NCBI GenBank assembly: GCA_002393195.1
Contig: DGIK01000193.1
Span: 1-22,606 of the forward strand
Reading direction: 5' to 3'
Origin: Bacteroidales bacterium UBA3824
GTDB taxonomy: Bacteria > Bacteroidota > Bacteroidia > Bacteroidales > UBA3824
DNA length: 22,606 bases
Part shown: positions 15,819-22,606 of the stretch, in pieces
Layout of the letters: each line of letters begins with the position of its first letter
Numbering within the stretch: position 1 is the stretch's first letter
Notes under the pieces: generated by a model
What the model was told of the DNA's origin: nothing
Database searches by the model: none
The model's input: only the letters and a program-made list of their open reading frames with translations
Translations under genes and position numbers: made by a program

Positions 15819-17786
15819 ATGGAAGAAAACACAACAAATCCGGCGCAAGAAGCCGCCGAGGCATACGATGCCGACAGCATACAAGTGCTCGAAGGTCTTG
15901 AAGCCGTCAGGAAAAGGCCCGCGATGTACATCGGCGACACCGGTGAGAGAGGTCTCCATCACCTTGTATATGAGGTAGTTGACAACTCCATCGACGAGGC
16001 ACTCGCAGGTTTCTGCAACAATATTGACGTATATATCAATTGGGACGAATCCATCACCGTAAAGGACAACGGCCGTGGCATCCCTACCGACTACCACGAG
16101 AAGGAAGGCAAGTCGGCGTTGGAGGTTGTTTTGACGATTCTCCACGCGGGCGGCAAGTTCAACAAAAACTCCTACAAGGTTTCCGGCGGTCTTCACGGCG
16201 TGGGCGTATCGTGCGTCAACGCGCTTTCTACATATTTTAAAGCCACAGTCAAGCGTGGCGGCAAAATCTATCAGCAGGAATACTCCATCGGCAAGCCGAC
16301 TACGGAAGTTGTGGTTGTAGGCGAATGTGCGCCCGAGGACACCGGCACAGAAATCACATTCAAGCCCGACGACAGCATTTTCACCTGCCATGTTTATCAG
16401 TGGGACATCCTCTCGGCGCGTCTCCGCGAATTGGCATTCCTTAATAAAGGTGTACACCTCGAACTCCACGATATGCGCCCCGACGAGAACGGCAACACCC
16501 GCCACGATGTGTTCTATTCCGAAAATGGTTTGAAGGATTTCATTGACTACCTGGAAGTTAGCAAGGACGAACTCTGCCAAATCATCTACCTCAACACCGA
16601 GAAAAACGGCATTCCAATCGAGGTGGCTATGCAGTACAACAACACCTATCGCGAAAACATCCACAGTTACGTAAACAATATCAACACTCACGAGGGCGGC
16701 ACACATTTGACCGGTTTCCGTCGCGGTCTCACCCGCACGTTGAAGCAGTACGCCGAAAAATCCAACCTCTTGGACAAGAAGATAGAAATCAACGGCGACG
16801 ACTTCCGCGAGGGTCTCACGGCGATAATTTCCGTAAAAGTACAGGAGCCGCAGTTTGAAGGTCAGACCAAGACCAAACTCGGCAACAACGAAGTTGCGCC
16901 CGCAGTGGACGCAGCAATCGCCGAATCGCTCACAAACTATTTGGAGGAAAACCCCGCCGACGCCAAGATGATTGTCAACAAGGTGTTGCTCGCCGCTCGC
17001 GCACGTCTTGCCGCCGCAAACGCGAGAAAACTCGTTCAGTCGCAGCAAAACGTCCTCAAAGGCGCAGGCCTCCCCGGCAAACTCGCCGACTGTTCGTCCC
17101 GTGACCACACAAAGACCGAGATTTTCATAGTCGAGGGTGATTCCGCAGGTGGTACGGCAAAGCAGGGTCGCGACCGTATGTATCAGGCAATCTTGCCGTT
17201 GCGAGGCAAAATCCTCAACGTTGAGAAGGCAATGCAGTTCAAGACCCTCGAAAACGAAGAAATCAAAAACATCTACACAGCCCTTGGCATCACCATCGGT
17301 ACTGAGGAAGATTCGCAGGCCGCCAACCTCAAAGACATCCGCTACGACAAGATTATTATAATGACCGATGCCGATGTCGATGGCGCACATATTCAGACAC
17401 TTGCGATGACGTTATTCTTCCGTTATATGAAGGAAGTAATCGAACGCGGACACCTCTACCTCGCCAACCCACCGCTCTATTTGGTGAAGAAGGGCAAGCA
17501 GCAGCGTTATTGTTGGACCGAGGAGCAGCGCAAACAAGCCATCGCCGACTTTGCAAACGGTCAGGAGGACGCTTGTTCGGTTCAGCGTTACAAAGGTCTT
17601 GGTGAAATGAACGCCGAACAGCTCTGGGAGACCACCATGAACCCCGAGACCCGCACCTTGAAACTCGTAACCATCGAGAACGCCGCCGAAGCCGACCGCA
17701 CCTTTGCGATGCTCATGGGCGACGACGTGCCGCCCCGCCGCGAGTTCATCGAGCAGAATGCAGTGTACGCAAATATTGACGCATAA
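15819..17786 (+). CDS. gyrB: DNA gyrase subunit B
   Basis: The protein has 655 residues, the short GyrB form without the 170-residue insert of E. coli. The GHKL ATPase shows catalytic E52 and N56 (YEVVDNSIDEALAG), DNGRGIP (83-89) and GGLHGVGVSCVNALS (123-137). QTKTKLGN (349-356) carries the ATP-contacting lysine loop. The TOPRIM domain has EGDSAGG (439-445) and DADVDGAH with metal-binding D517 and D519. YKGLGEMN (591-598) and the terminal IEQNA segment are GyrB signatures. With GyrA it introduces negative supercoils; ParE is the alternative, but the sequence reads as GyrB. A consensus promoter precedes it and a strong terminator follows, so it is transcribed alone. Confidence 0.97.
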   Translation: MEENTTNPAQEAAEAYDADSIQVLEGLEAVRKRPAMYIGDTGERGLHHLVYEVVDNSIDEALAGFCNNIDVYINWDESITVKDNGRGIPTDYHEKEGKSALEVVLTILHAGGKFNKNSYKVSGGLHGVGVSCVNALSTYFKATVKRGGKIYQQEYSIGKPTTEVVVVGECAPEDTGTEITFKPDDSIFTCHVYQWDILSARLRELAFLNKGVHLELHDMRPDENGNTRHDVFYSENGLKDFIDYLEVSKDELCQIIYLNTEKNGIPIEVAMQYNNTYRENIHSYVNNINTHEGGTHLTGFRRGLTRTLKQYAEKSNLLDKKIEINGDDFREGLTAIISVKVQEPQFEGQTKTKLGNNEVAPAVDAAIAESLTNYLEENPADAKMIVNKVLLAARARLAAANARKLVQSQQNVLKGAGLPGKLADCSSRDHTKTEIFIVEGDSAGGTAKQGRDRMYQAILPLRGKILNVEKAMQFKTLENEEIKNIYTALGITIGTEEDSQAANLKDIRYDKIIIMTDADVDGAHIQTLAMTLFFRYMKEVIERGHLYLANPPLYLVKKGKQQRYCWTEEQRKQAIADFANGQEDACSVQRYKGLGEMNAEQLWETTMNPETRTLKLVTIENAAEADRTFAMLMGDDVPPRREFIEQNAVYANIDA

Positions 17787-17804
17787 CGAAATATTTTTCA
17801 TCAT

Positions 17805-17843
17805 AAACAAGTGCCGCTTACAAAAGTGGCACTTGTTTTTTTT
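17805..17843 (+). terminator. Rho-independent terminator after gyrB
   Basis: Arms 17805-17817 and 17826-17838 pair over 13 positions with one G-T wobble (ACAAGTGCCGC with GTGGCACTTGT at the core). The loop is 8 bases (TTACAAAA) and the run of eight T ends at 17843. It begins 18 bases after the gyrB stop codon. Confidence 0.88.
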
Positions 17844-17907
17844 ATCTTCTACAACAGTTTAATTCGTTGTTAAGTACAAAAAAGTGAAAAATTACGTAAA
17901 ATCACCT

Positions 17908-17939
17908 ATTGCAAACACCGACAAAACTTAATACATTTG
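17908..17939 (+). promoter_or_regulatory. Bacteroidetes-type promoter of the relA/spoT gene
   Basis: ATTG at 17908-17911, a 20-base spacer, then TACATTTG at 17932-17939. The -7 element is a full match; the -33 has one mismatch. The start codon at 17962 is 22 bases on. No other feature is seen between the gyrB terminator and this promoter. Confidence 0.65.
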
Positions 17940-17961
17940 CAATCAAGTAAAAAAGACGAAT

Positions 17962-20073
17962 ATGATTGCAGAAAAGATACAGAACTATATCGACACGTTG
18001 CAGGCGGATGAGCGCGGCAACTTGTTGAATATCATCAATATAATTGAGGCTAACAACCCCATCGAAAGCAGCGACGCCGATGAACTTCTCGACATCGCCG
18101 CCAACGAAATCAATGCCGATTCCACAACGTTGGCAAGCATTGCCGCATACGCTTACATCAGCCGTGAAAATCTTGTCAACTTATTGGAAACCAACACTTT
18201 TGGCGACGAAATTGGCGGCATACTCAAAGGCGTTTTGAAAATTCCAGATTTCAATATCGACAAGCTCAAAGAGCAGACCGAAAACCACATAAAACTCCTC
18301 GTAACTCTCTCAGGCGACGTGAGGGCGATTATCATACTATTGGCGCTTTACCTCCAAAAAATCAGGCACATAACCACGCTCGATGACCCCGAAAGCGTCC
18401 GCACGGCAAGCCTTGTGCAATACCTCTACGGGCCTATTGCGCACCGCATCGGTCTCTACAAAATAAAAACCGAAATGGAGGAGACCTGTCTCAAATTTTT
18501 TGAGTACGACACCTACCGCTCCATCGCCGATAAGTTGCAGATTACCAAGACTGAACGCGACCGATACATCGAGGAATTTATTGAGCCGTTGAAGAAAAAA
18601 TTTGAGAAATCCAACCTCAAAGTCCACATCAAGGGCCGTCCAAAATCCATCTCGTCGATATACGCCAAAATGAAAAAACAGGGCGTGGACGTTGACGGCA
18701 TCTACGACCTATTTGCAATCCGCGTCATCATCGACTCCAAACCCGAAGACGAAAAGTCCGACTGTTGGAAGGTGTATTCGATAATCACAGAAAAATACAA
18801 GCCAAATCCGTACCGTCTCCGCGATTGGATAAGTGTGCCAAAATCAAGCGGTTACGAATCGTTGCACACCACGCTCATCGGCCCGCAAGGACGTTGGGTG
18901 GAGGTTCAGATACGCACTGAGCGTATGGACGAAGTGGCTGAAAAAGGCCTCGCCGCGCATTGGAAATACAAGAACGGAACCGACGGCCAGGCGGGTACAA
19001 ATATCTTCACCAAAATCCGCGAAGCCATTGAAAATCCCGACACCGCACAGCAATCGTCAGCGGAAAAAAAGGCTCTGTACAGCGATGAAATTTATATTTT
19101 CACGCCCAAAGGCGACCTCAAAAAAATGCACAAGGGCGACACGGTGCTCGATTTTGCGTTTGCCATTCATTCCGATGTCGGCAGCAAGTGCATAGGTGCG
19201 CACGTCAACGGCAAGTTTGTGTCGTTCAAGCACTTACTATCCAATGGCGACACCGTGAGCGTACTCACCGCCGCCAATCAAAAGCCCGCCGCAGAGTGGA
19301 TTAAAATCGCCAACAACACCCGCACCAAGACCCGCATCCGCCGCATTGTGGAAGCGCAAAACAACCGCCTTGCCGAAATTGGCCGCGACATCGTGCGCCA
19401 AAAATTTCAGCAAATGGGGCTCGATTTCAATGTTACAAACGTGCAGCCACTACTCCGCGCCTATAACATCGAAAGCCCGATAGAACTGTACCAAAGCCTT
19501 GGCGAGGGCAAACTCGACCTCCGCAAAATCAAACAGGCGTACAATGCAGAAAGCACCGAACCCGCCACACCGCCCGTACCGGCGCAAGAGGAGAAAAAAC
19601 ACCGCGAAGCCATAGCCGGCGATGATTCCGACTACCTGACTATCAGCAATATGGACACTATTAACTACACTTTTGCCAAGTGTTGCAACCCGCTGCCGGG
19701 CGACAGGATTTTTGCGTTTGTAACGGCTACAAGCGGCACCAAAATCCACCGCTACGACTGTCCAAATGCCAAAAACATCCTCCAAAAATATCCTTACCGC
19801 GTGGTGAACGCAGTTTGGAAAAAGGAAGCGTCCAAAGACCTGATGAACGCCACGATACACATCTCCGGCGTTTATGACATATCAATGAGCGCAGCCATCA
19901 ACAATGTGATTATCAACGATTTTCACGTCCACATCCGCTCATTCAGCATCACAGAAGAGGCGGGCGGCAAATTCTCCGCCACCCTCTCCGTCAACCTCCT
20001 CGGCGAAAACCAACTCAACGCCATCGTCGAGCACCTCAAACGATTGAAAAACGTGGAAAAAGTGATGGCGTAA
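17962..20073 (+). CDS. Long RelA/SpoT homologue, (p)ppGpp synthetase with degenerate hydrolase domain
   Basis: The protein has 703 residues with the full long-RSH layout. The HD region (about 45-195) lacks the HD motif and the catalytic DRLHNMRT: the matching segment reads ALYLQKIRHITTL (about 128-140). GPIAHRIGLYKIKTEMEE (157-174) marks the end of that domain. The synthetase domain has GRPKSISSIYAKM (225-237), the Mg site IYDLFAIRVI (247-256) and KSSGYESLHTT (294-304). A TGS domain (376-436, DEIYIFTPKG), a zinc-finger/CC region (FAKCCNPLPGDR, 571-582, and HRYDC) and a C-terminal ACT domain (about 627-703) follow. It should make (p)ppGpp but not degrade it, like E. coli RelA. A separate active hydrolase elsewhere in the genome is expected. 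At 285-288 it reads RLRD, closer to the bifunctional RxKD than to RelA's ExDD. Confidence 0.92.
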   Translation: MIAEKIQNYIDTLQADERGNLLNIINIIEANNPIESSDADELLDIAANEINADSTTLASIAAYAYISRENLVNLLETNTFGDEIGGILKGVLKIPDFNIDKLKEQTENHIKLLVTLSGDVRAIIILLALYLQKIRHITTLDDPESVRTASLVQYLYGPIAHRIGLYKIKTEMEETCLKFFEYDTYRSIADKLQITKTERDRYIEEFIEPLKKKFEKSNLKVHIKGRPKSISSIYAKMKKQGVDVDGIYDLFAIRVIIDSKPEDEKSDCWKVYSIITEKYKPNPYRLRDWISVPKSSGYESLHTTLIGPQGRWVEVQIRTERMDEVAEKGLAAHWKYKNGTDGQAGTNIFTKIREAIENPDTAQQSSAEKKALYSDEIYIFTPKGDLKKMHKGDTVLDFAFAIHSDVGSKCIGAHVNGKFVSFKHLLSNGDTVSVLTAANQKPAAEWIKIANNTRTKTRIRRIVEAQNNRLAEIGRDIVRQKFQQMGLDFNVTNVQPLLRAYNIESPIELYQSLGEGKLDLRKIKQAYNAESTEPATPPVPAQEEKKHREAIAGDDSDYLTISNMDTINYTFAKCCNPLPGDRIFAFVTATSGTKIHRYDCPNAKNILQKYPYRVVNAVWKKEASKDLMNATIHISGVYDISMSAAINNVIINDFHVHIRSFSITEEAGGKFSATLSVNLLGENQLNAIVEHLKRLKNVEKVMA

Positions 20074-20103
20074 AATTATTTTCCAAAAAAAACTCAATTA
20101 TTT

Positions 20104-20134
20104 TTTGACAATATTGCAGTTAGTAATATATTTG
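20104..20134 (+). promoter_or_regulatory. Promoter of the hicBA-like pair, with possible operator
   Basis: TTTG at 20104-20107, exactly 19 bases, then TATATTTG at 20127-20134: the best consensus match in the window. The start codon at 20154 is 20 bases on. An inverted pair TTGCA (20114-20118) and TGCAA (20133-20137) overlaps the -7 element and could be an antitoxin operator, although the arms are short. Confidence 0.7.
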
Positions 20135-20153
20135 CAAAAATAATTGACAGAAT

Positions 20154-20501
20154 ATGAACAGAATTGAAATCAACAACACGGGAATAGAGGCAGAACTTTC
20201 TCTATTTATGTTCAAGGACAATGATGTGTATCACGCATATTGTCCCGAACTTGATTTGGTTGGATACGACTACACGGAGGACGGTGCAAAAAAATCGTTT
20301 GAACAGGTTTTGAAAGATTACCTCGATTACACCATTGACCACAAAACATTGGAACAAGACTTATTGAACCACGGTTGGAAGATAGCGAAATCAGGCAAAG
20401 TTTCAGAACCTACGCCCTCGTACCTGTTGAAAATCAGTCAGATGAAAGAAGTCTTTGGCAAAAAAGAATTTCATAAATATTCTGTTCCCGTTACGCTATG
20501 A
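20154..20501 (+). CDS. hicB: HicB-family antitoxin
   Basis: The protein has 115 residues. The N-terminal half (about 14-60) has the HicB fold pattern: LSLFMFKDNDVYHAYCPELDLVGYDYTEDGAKKSFEQVL. This is the partial RNase H-like domain that masks HicA. The remainder (LKDYLDYTIDHKTLEQDLLNHGWKI) is helical; no clear ribbon-helix-helix or HTH is visible at the C-terminus. Its stop codon overlaps the HicA start by four bases (ATGA), so translation is coupled. Antitoxin-first order is common for HicBA in Bacteroidetes. The promoter region has an inverted pair that could serve autorepression. Confidence 0.75.
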   Translation: MNRIEINNTGIEAELSLFMFKDNDVYHAYCPELDLVGYDYTEDGAKKSFEQVLKDYLDYTIDHKTLEQDLLNHGWKIAKSGKVSEPTPSYLLKISQMKEVFGKKEFHKYSVPVTL

Positions 20502-20773
20502 ACCGTCAAAAACTCTCAAATATCCCCCTCGCCGACTTCCGACGATTCCTCTTTGAAAAAGGTTGCTCACGTGCTGAAACAGGCACAAAGGGACGCGGCG
20601 GACACGAAAAATGGGAAAAAGAAGGCTTGCTACGTCCGATAACATTGCAGACGCACGTAGATCCTGTGCCTGAATTAGTAGTCAGAAACGCACTTGCAAA
20701 TTTGGGTATGACTAAACAGGATTTTTTCGATTGGTATTACAAAAAAAATAAAAAAAGAGACAATAAAGAATAG
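20498..20773 (+). CDS. hicA: HicA-family toxin (mRNA interferase)
   Basis: The protein has 91 residues. It shows the HicA pattern: LADFRRFLFEKGCSRAETGTKGRGGHEKW, then LRPITLQTHVDPVPELVVRNALANLGM, ending in a lysine-rich tail. The histidine of GGHEKW (GS/GGH) is the expected catalytic residue of this dsRBD-like RNase fold. The WEKEG insertion after it is longer than in typical small HicA. It overlaps the hicB stop by four bases. The metzincin gene begins two bases after its stop codon, so that gene may ride on this promoter. Confidence 0.75.
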   Translation: MNRQKLSNIPLADFRRFLFEKGCSRAETGTKGRGGHEKWEKEGLLRPITLQTHVDPVPELVVRNALANLGMTKQDFFDWYYKKNKKRDNKE

Positions 20774-20775
20774 TT

Positions 20776-21744
20776 ATGAAACATCTTTTAATCGCATTAT
20801 CCTTACTCCTAAGCACCGCTGCCGCCGCGCAGACACGCTATGCAATCCCTGTGAAAATTTGGGCGTATGGCGTGCAGAACGCGCCGTCTTACGACGACAT
20901 CAAAAACACTCTCCAAAACCTCAACCGTCTCAACGCGCAGACCGAAACCGGGTTTTCGTATTACCTTGTCGATTTGGAGTTTGTCAGGAAAAAGAAATTC
21001 GACAATATGGGCTTCGGCATTCAGATGCCTTGGCAGTCGATAACGCGCCACGAGAAACATCTCCTCAACATCGCCCTCGTCGGCGGCCTTCACAAGTCGG
21101 GCGACAAGCAAAAAGGTCAGGGCAGGACGGGCGTATGTTTCAGTCCGACAGGCAGCGTCACGGTCACAAAAGGCGAGGATATGTCTGTGGTAACGCACGA
21201 GGTTGGGCATTTCCTTGGATTGAAGCATCAATTTGACCTTCAAGACAACATTATGTCCTACAATCCCGACAAATCCAAACGCCGCGTCTTCACCCCCGAA
21301 CAGAAAAAACAGATGCTCGACGAAGCCGCCAAAATGAAAAATTCAAAACTTTGGCAACTCCCTGATGGCGAACCTGTTGCAGACGAACAAGAACCCGATT
21401 CTCAATACGAACTCGCCACACCAATCCGCAGCGGCAAAACTCAACAGCACACTTTCCACCGCATCGTCAACAACGACGGCGAAACTTCCTACGATTCAGA
21501 GGATTGGCTGAGGTTTTCGTTCTCCAAAAAGACCACCCTCGACAACCCAAAAATCACTGTGGAATCCGCTCAGACCGTCAAAATTGAACTTCTCAACAGC
21601 AACCGCAATTCCATCGCCTCCAACGACAAGGACAACGCTCTGAGCCTCAATGGAGTAGCCCCGGGTTCATATTTCATCAAGATTACAAATTTACAAAAAT
21701 CCACCGCCGCGTATTCAATTACGCTCCGCCTAAACAACGATTAA
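20776..21744 (+). CDS. Secreted metzincin-type zinc protease with C-terminal PPC domain
   Basis: The protein has 322 residues with a signal peptide (MKHLLIALSLLLSTAAAAQ). The zinc motif HEVGHFLGLKH at 141-151 is the long HExxHxxGxxH metzincin form, and the Met-turn NIMSYN follows at 158-163. Between about 205 and 322 is a beta-sandwich like bacterial prepeptidase C-terminal domains (SEDWLRFSFSKKTTL, GVAPGSYFIKITN, SITLRLNN). The catalytic domain is short (about 180 residues), reminiscent of M43/snapalysin-like or small fungal-type proteases. It is likely exported, possibly surface-bound. It starts two bases after hicA and the next gene starts two bases after its stop, so the three may be cotranscribed. 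There are too few cues to assign a substrate. Confidence 0.87.
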   Translation: MKHLLIALSLLLSTAAAAQTRYAIPVKIWAYGVQNAPSYDDIKNTLQNLNRLNAQTETGFSYYLVDLEFVRKKKFDNMGFGIQMPWQSITRHEKHLLNIALVGGLHKSGDKQKGQGRTGVCFSPTGSVTVTKGEDMSVVTHEVGHFLGLKHQFDLQDNIMSYNPDKSKRRVFTPEQKKQMLDEAAKMKNSKLWQLPDGEPVADEQEPDSQYELATPIRSGKTQQHTFHRIVNNDGETSYDSEDWLRFSFSKKTTLDNPKITVESAQTVKIELLNSNRNSIASNDKDNALSLNGVAPGSYFIKITNLQKSTAAYSITLRLNND

Positions 21745-21746
21745 TT

Positions 21747-21953
21747 ATGAGCCTTGTAGAAGCAATTGTTTATTTGATAGCTTCGGGCGGACACGGTATG
21801 CGAGTTGACCAAATCGCCGATCAAATCAACGCCCAAAAACTCCACGAACGCAAAGACGGTCAGCCTGTTACGTTGCAACAAGTATATGCCGTCATAATGC
21901 GCCACCCCGAAACCTTCGTCAAAGAAGACGGACGGATTAGGCTGATAATGTAG
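21747..21953 (+). CDS. Small winged-helix-like (HARE-HTH-like) protein
   Basis: This 68-residue protein reads as one compact domain: LVEAIVYLIASGGHGMRVDQIADQINAQKL, then VTLQQVYAVIMRHPETFVKEDGRIRLI. The pattern of a helix, a Gly-rich turn, an IADxI recognition-like helix, a VYAVIxRH helix and a final F-V-x-x-D-G-R strand matches HARE-HTH/RpoE-delta-like winged helices. These are seen fused to restriction or chromatin proteins. As a free-standing domain it may bind DNA or a protein partner. It starts two bases after the metzincin stop codon, with the same strand and frame arrangement. I cannot assign a target. Confidence 0.62.
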   Translation: MSLVEAIVYLIASGGHGMRVDQIADQINAQKLHERKDGQPVTLQQVYAVIMRHPETFVKEDGRIRLIM

Positions 21954-22001
21954 GAGAGAGGAAAGTGTAAAGATTAAAGTAACCATTAATTATTTGGAAT
22001 T

Positions 22002-22606
22002 ATGAAAAAAATCCTTTTTACATTTGCGCTGACAGCCTTAGTGATGACAGCGGGCGCACAGGTTAAGGAATTGGAACCGAACAACATTTCAGAATGGATT
22101 GACCCAGCGACAATCGTTCAGGAGGAATGTGATGACTGCCCCGAAGATGGCGAAGGCGACACCGAACAGGATTGTTTCCCTGTCACAAACATCAAAGCCA
22201 CAAGCCGCCTTGCATCACAGGGCAAAAACAATTATGACGAGAAAAACCTCTATGACTACAACAATTACACACCGTGGGTAGAGGGCGTAAAAGGCTATGG
22301 CATAGGCGAAAAGATTACTTTCACGCTCAAAGATGCAACCGCAGCCTTTACAGGAATCTCAATCGTAAACGGCTACTCCAAGAGCAAAACCGCGTGGAAA
22401 AACAATTCGCGCGTCAAGAAACTGAAACTCACATACAACGGCACTCCAATGTATGTACTCAACCTCAAAGACCAAATGGGCGGACAGTATTTTGACTTTG
22501 GTATGGCACTCAACGCGGATATGGACAATTTGGATGGCGATTTCACCGTAACACTCGAAATCTTAGACGTTTACAAGGGCGACAAGTGGGACGACACCGC
22601 AATTTC
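22002..22606 (+). CDS. Secreted protein with discoidin-like (NADase-type) glycan-binding domain, truncated
   Basis: The frame is open from ATG at 22002 and runs off the window, giving 201 residues. Residues 1-20 are a signal peptide (MKKILFTFALTALVMTAGAQ). A short CDDC pair (43-46) and further Cys at 58 follow. From about 65 the sequence has the hallmarks of NADase-type glycan-binding/F5-8 type C domains: NLYDYNNYTPWVEGVKGYGIGEKITF, IVNGYSKSKTAW, NSRVKKLKL and the closing VYKGDKWDDTAIS. Such domains bind glycans in secreted bacterial proteins. The part after the window may hold a further enzymatic module. It lies 48 bases after the winged-helix gene, without an obvious promoter. Confidence 0.75.
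   Translation, partial: MKKILFTFALTALVMTAGAQVKELEPNNISEWIDPATIVQEECDDCPEDGEGDTEQDCFPVTNIKATSRLASQGKNNYDEKNLYDYNNYTPWVEGVKGYGIGEKITFTLKDATAAFTGISIVNGYSKSKTAWKNNSRVKKLKLTYNGTPMYVLNLKDQMGGQYFDFGMALNADMDNLDGDFTVTLEILDVYKGDKWDDTAI

Noticed and set aside
15681..17390. 569-residue open frame antisense to gyrB
   Set aside because: It is read from the complement of gyrB and shares its codon periodicity. The composition is Cys/Val/Phe-heavy, with no recognisable domain, and gyrB clearly uses the plus strand.
1..22606. CRISPR arrays, tRNA, rRNA and insertion sequences
   Set aside because: No spacer-repeat arrays, tRNA-like cloverleaf, rRNA stretch or transposase was seen on either strand.

Overview
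The window looks like a chromosomal segment from a member of the Bacteroidota, most likely the order Bacteroidales. The main evidence is four upstream regions that fit the Bacteroidetes promoter pattern (TTTG, about 19-20 bases, then TAnnTTTG) at ftsE, gyrB, the relA/spoT gene and hicBA. Leaders are A/T-rich without clear Shine-Dalgarno sequences, and GyrB is the short form of about 650 residues. Genus cannot be fixed from what is visible.

Layout. Bases 1-1199 (plus) hold the 3' end of a ParA-type ATPase and a small partner with a run of ENKxx pentapeptides. Bases 1221-14767 (minus) hold seven closely spaced genes. In transcription order these are a secreted HExxH/beta-propeller/outer-membrane-barrel protein, a secreted M1-type peptidase, a six-span membrane protein with a long acidic Thr-rich tail, a J-like protein, a GrpE-like protein, a long Hsp70 and a pseudokinase-AAA+ fusion. 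Bases 14986-15660 (minus) are ftsE. Divergent from it are gyrB (15819-17786) and a long RelA/SpoT homologue (17962-20073). Then come a HicB-HicA pair (20154-20773), a secreted metzincin (20776-21744), a small winged-helix-like protein (21747-21953) and the start of a secreted protein with a discoidin-like glycan-binding domain (22002 to the end).

Most interesting part. Bases 1221-7256 look like a self-contained, divergent Hsp70 machine. It has an Hsp70 with an intact ATPase core, a membrane-anchored J-like protein lacking HPD, a GrpE-like protein and an FtsH/CDC48-type AAA+ ATPase carrying a catalytically dead kinase domain. An acidic-tailed membrane protein lies directly upstream. The inference is a chaperone-unfoldase system working at the inner membrane; its substrate is unknown.

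The right half is mostly housekeeping (cell division ABC ATPase, gyrase B, stringent response) followed by small accessory genes. The RelA/SpoT protein has a ruined hydrolase domain and a conserved synthetase core. A 164-base imperfect palindrome, possibly a MITE-like element, lies between the minus-strand gene at 14767 and ftsE.
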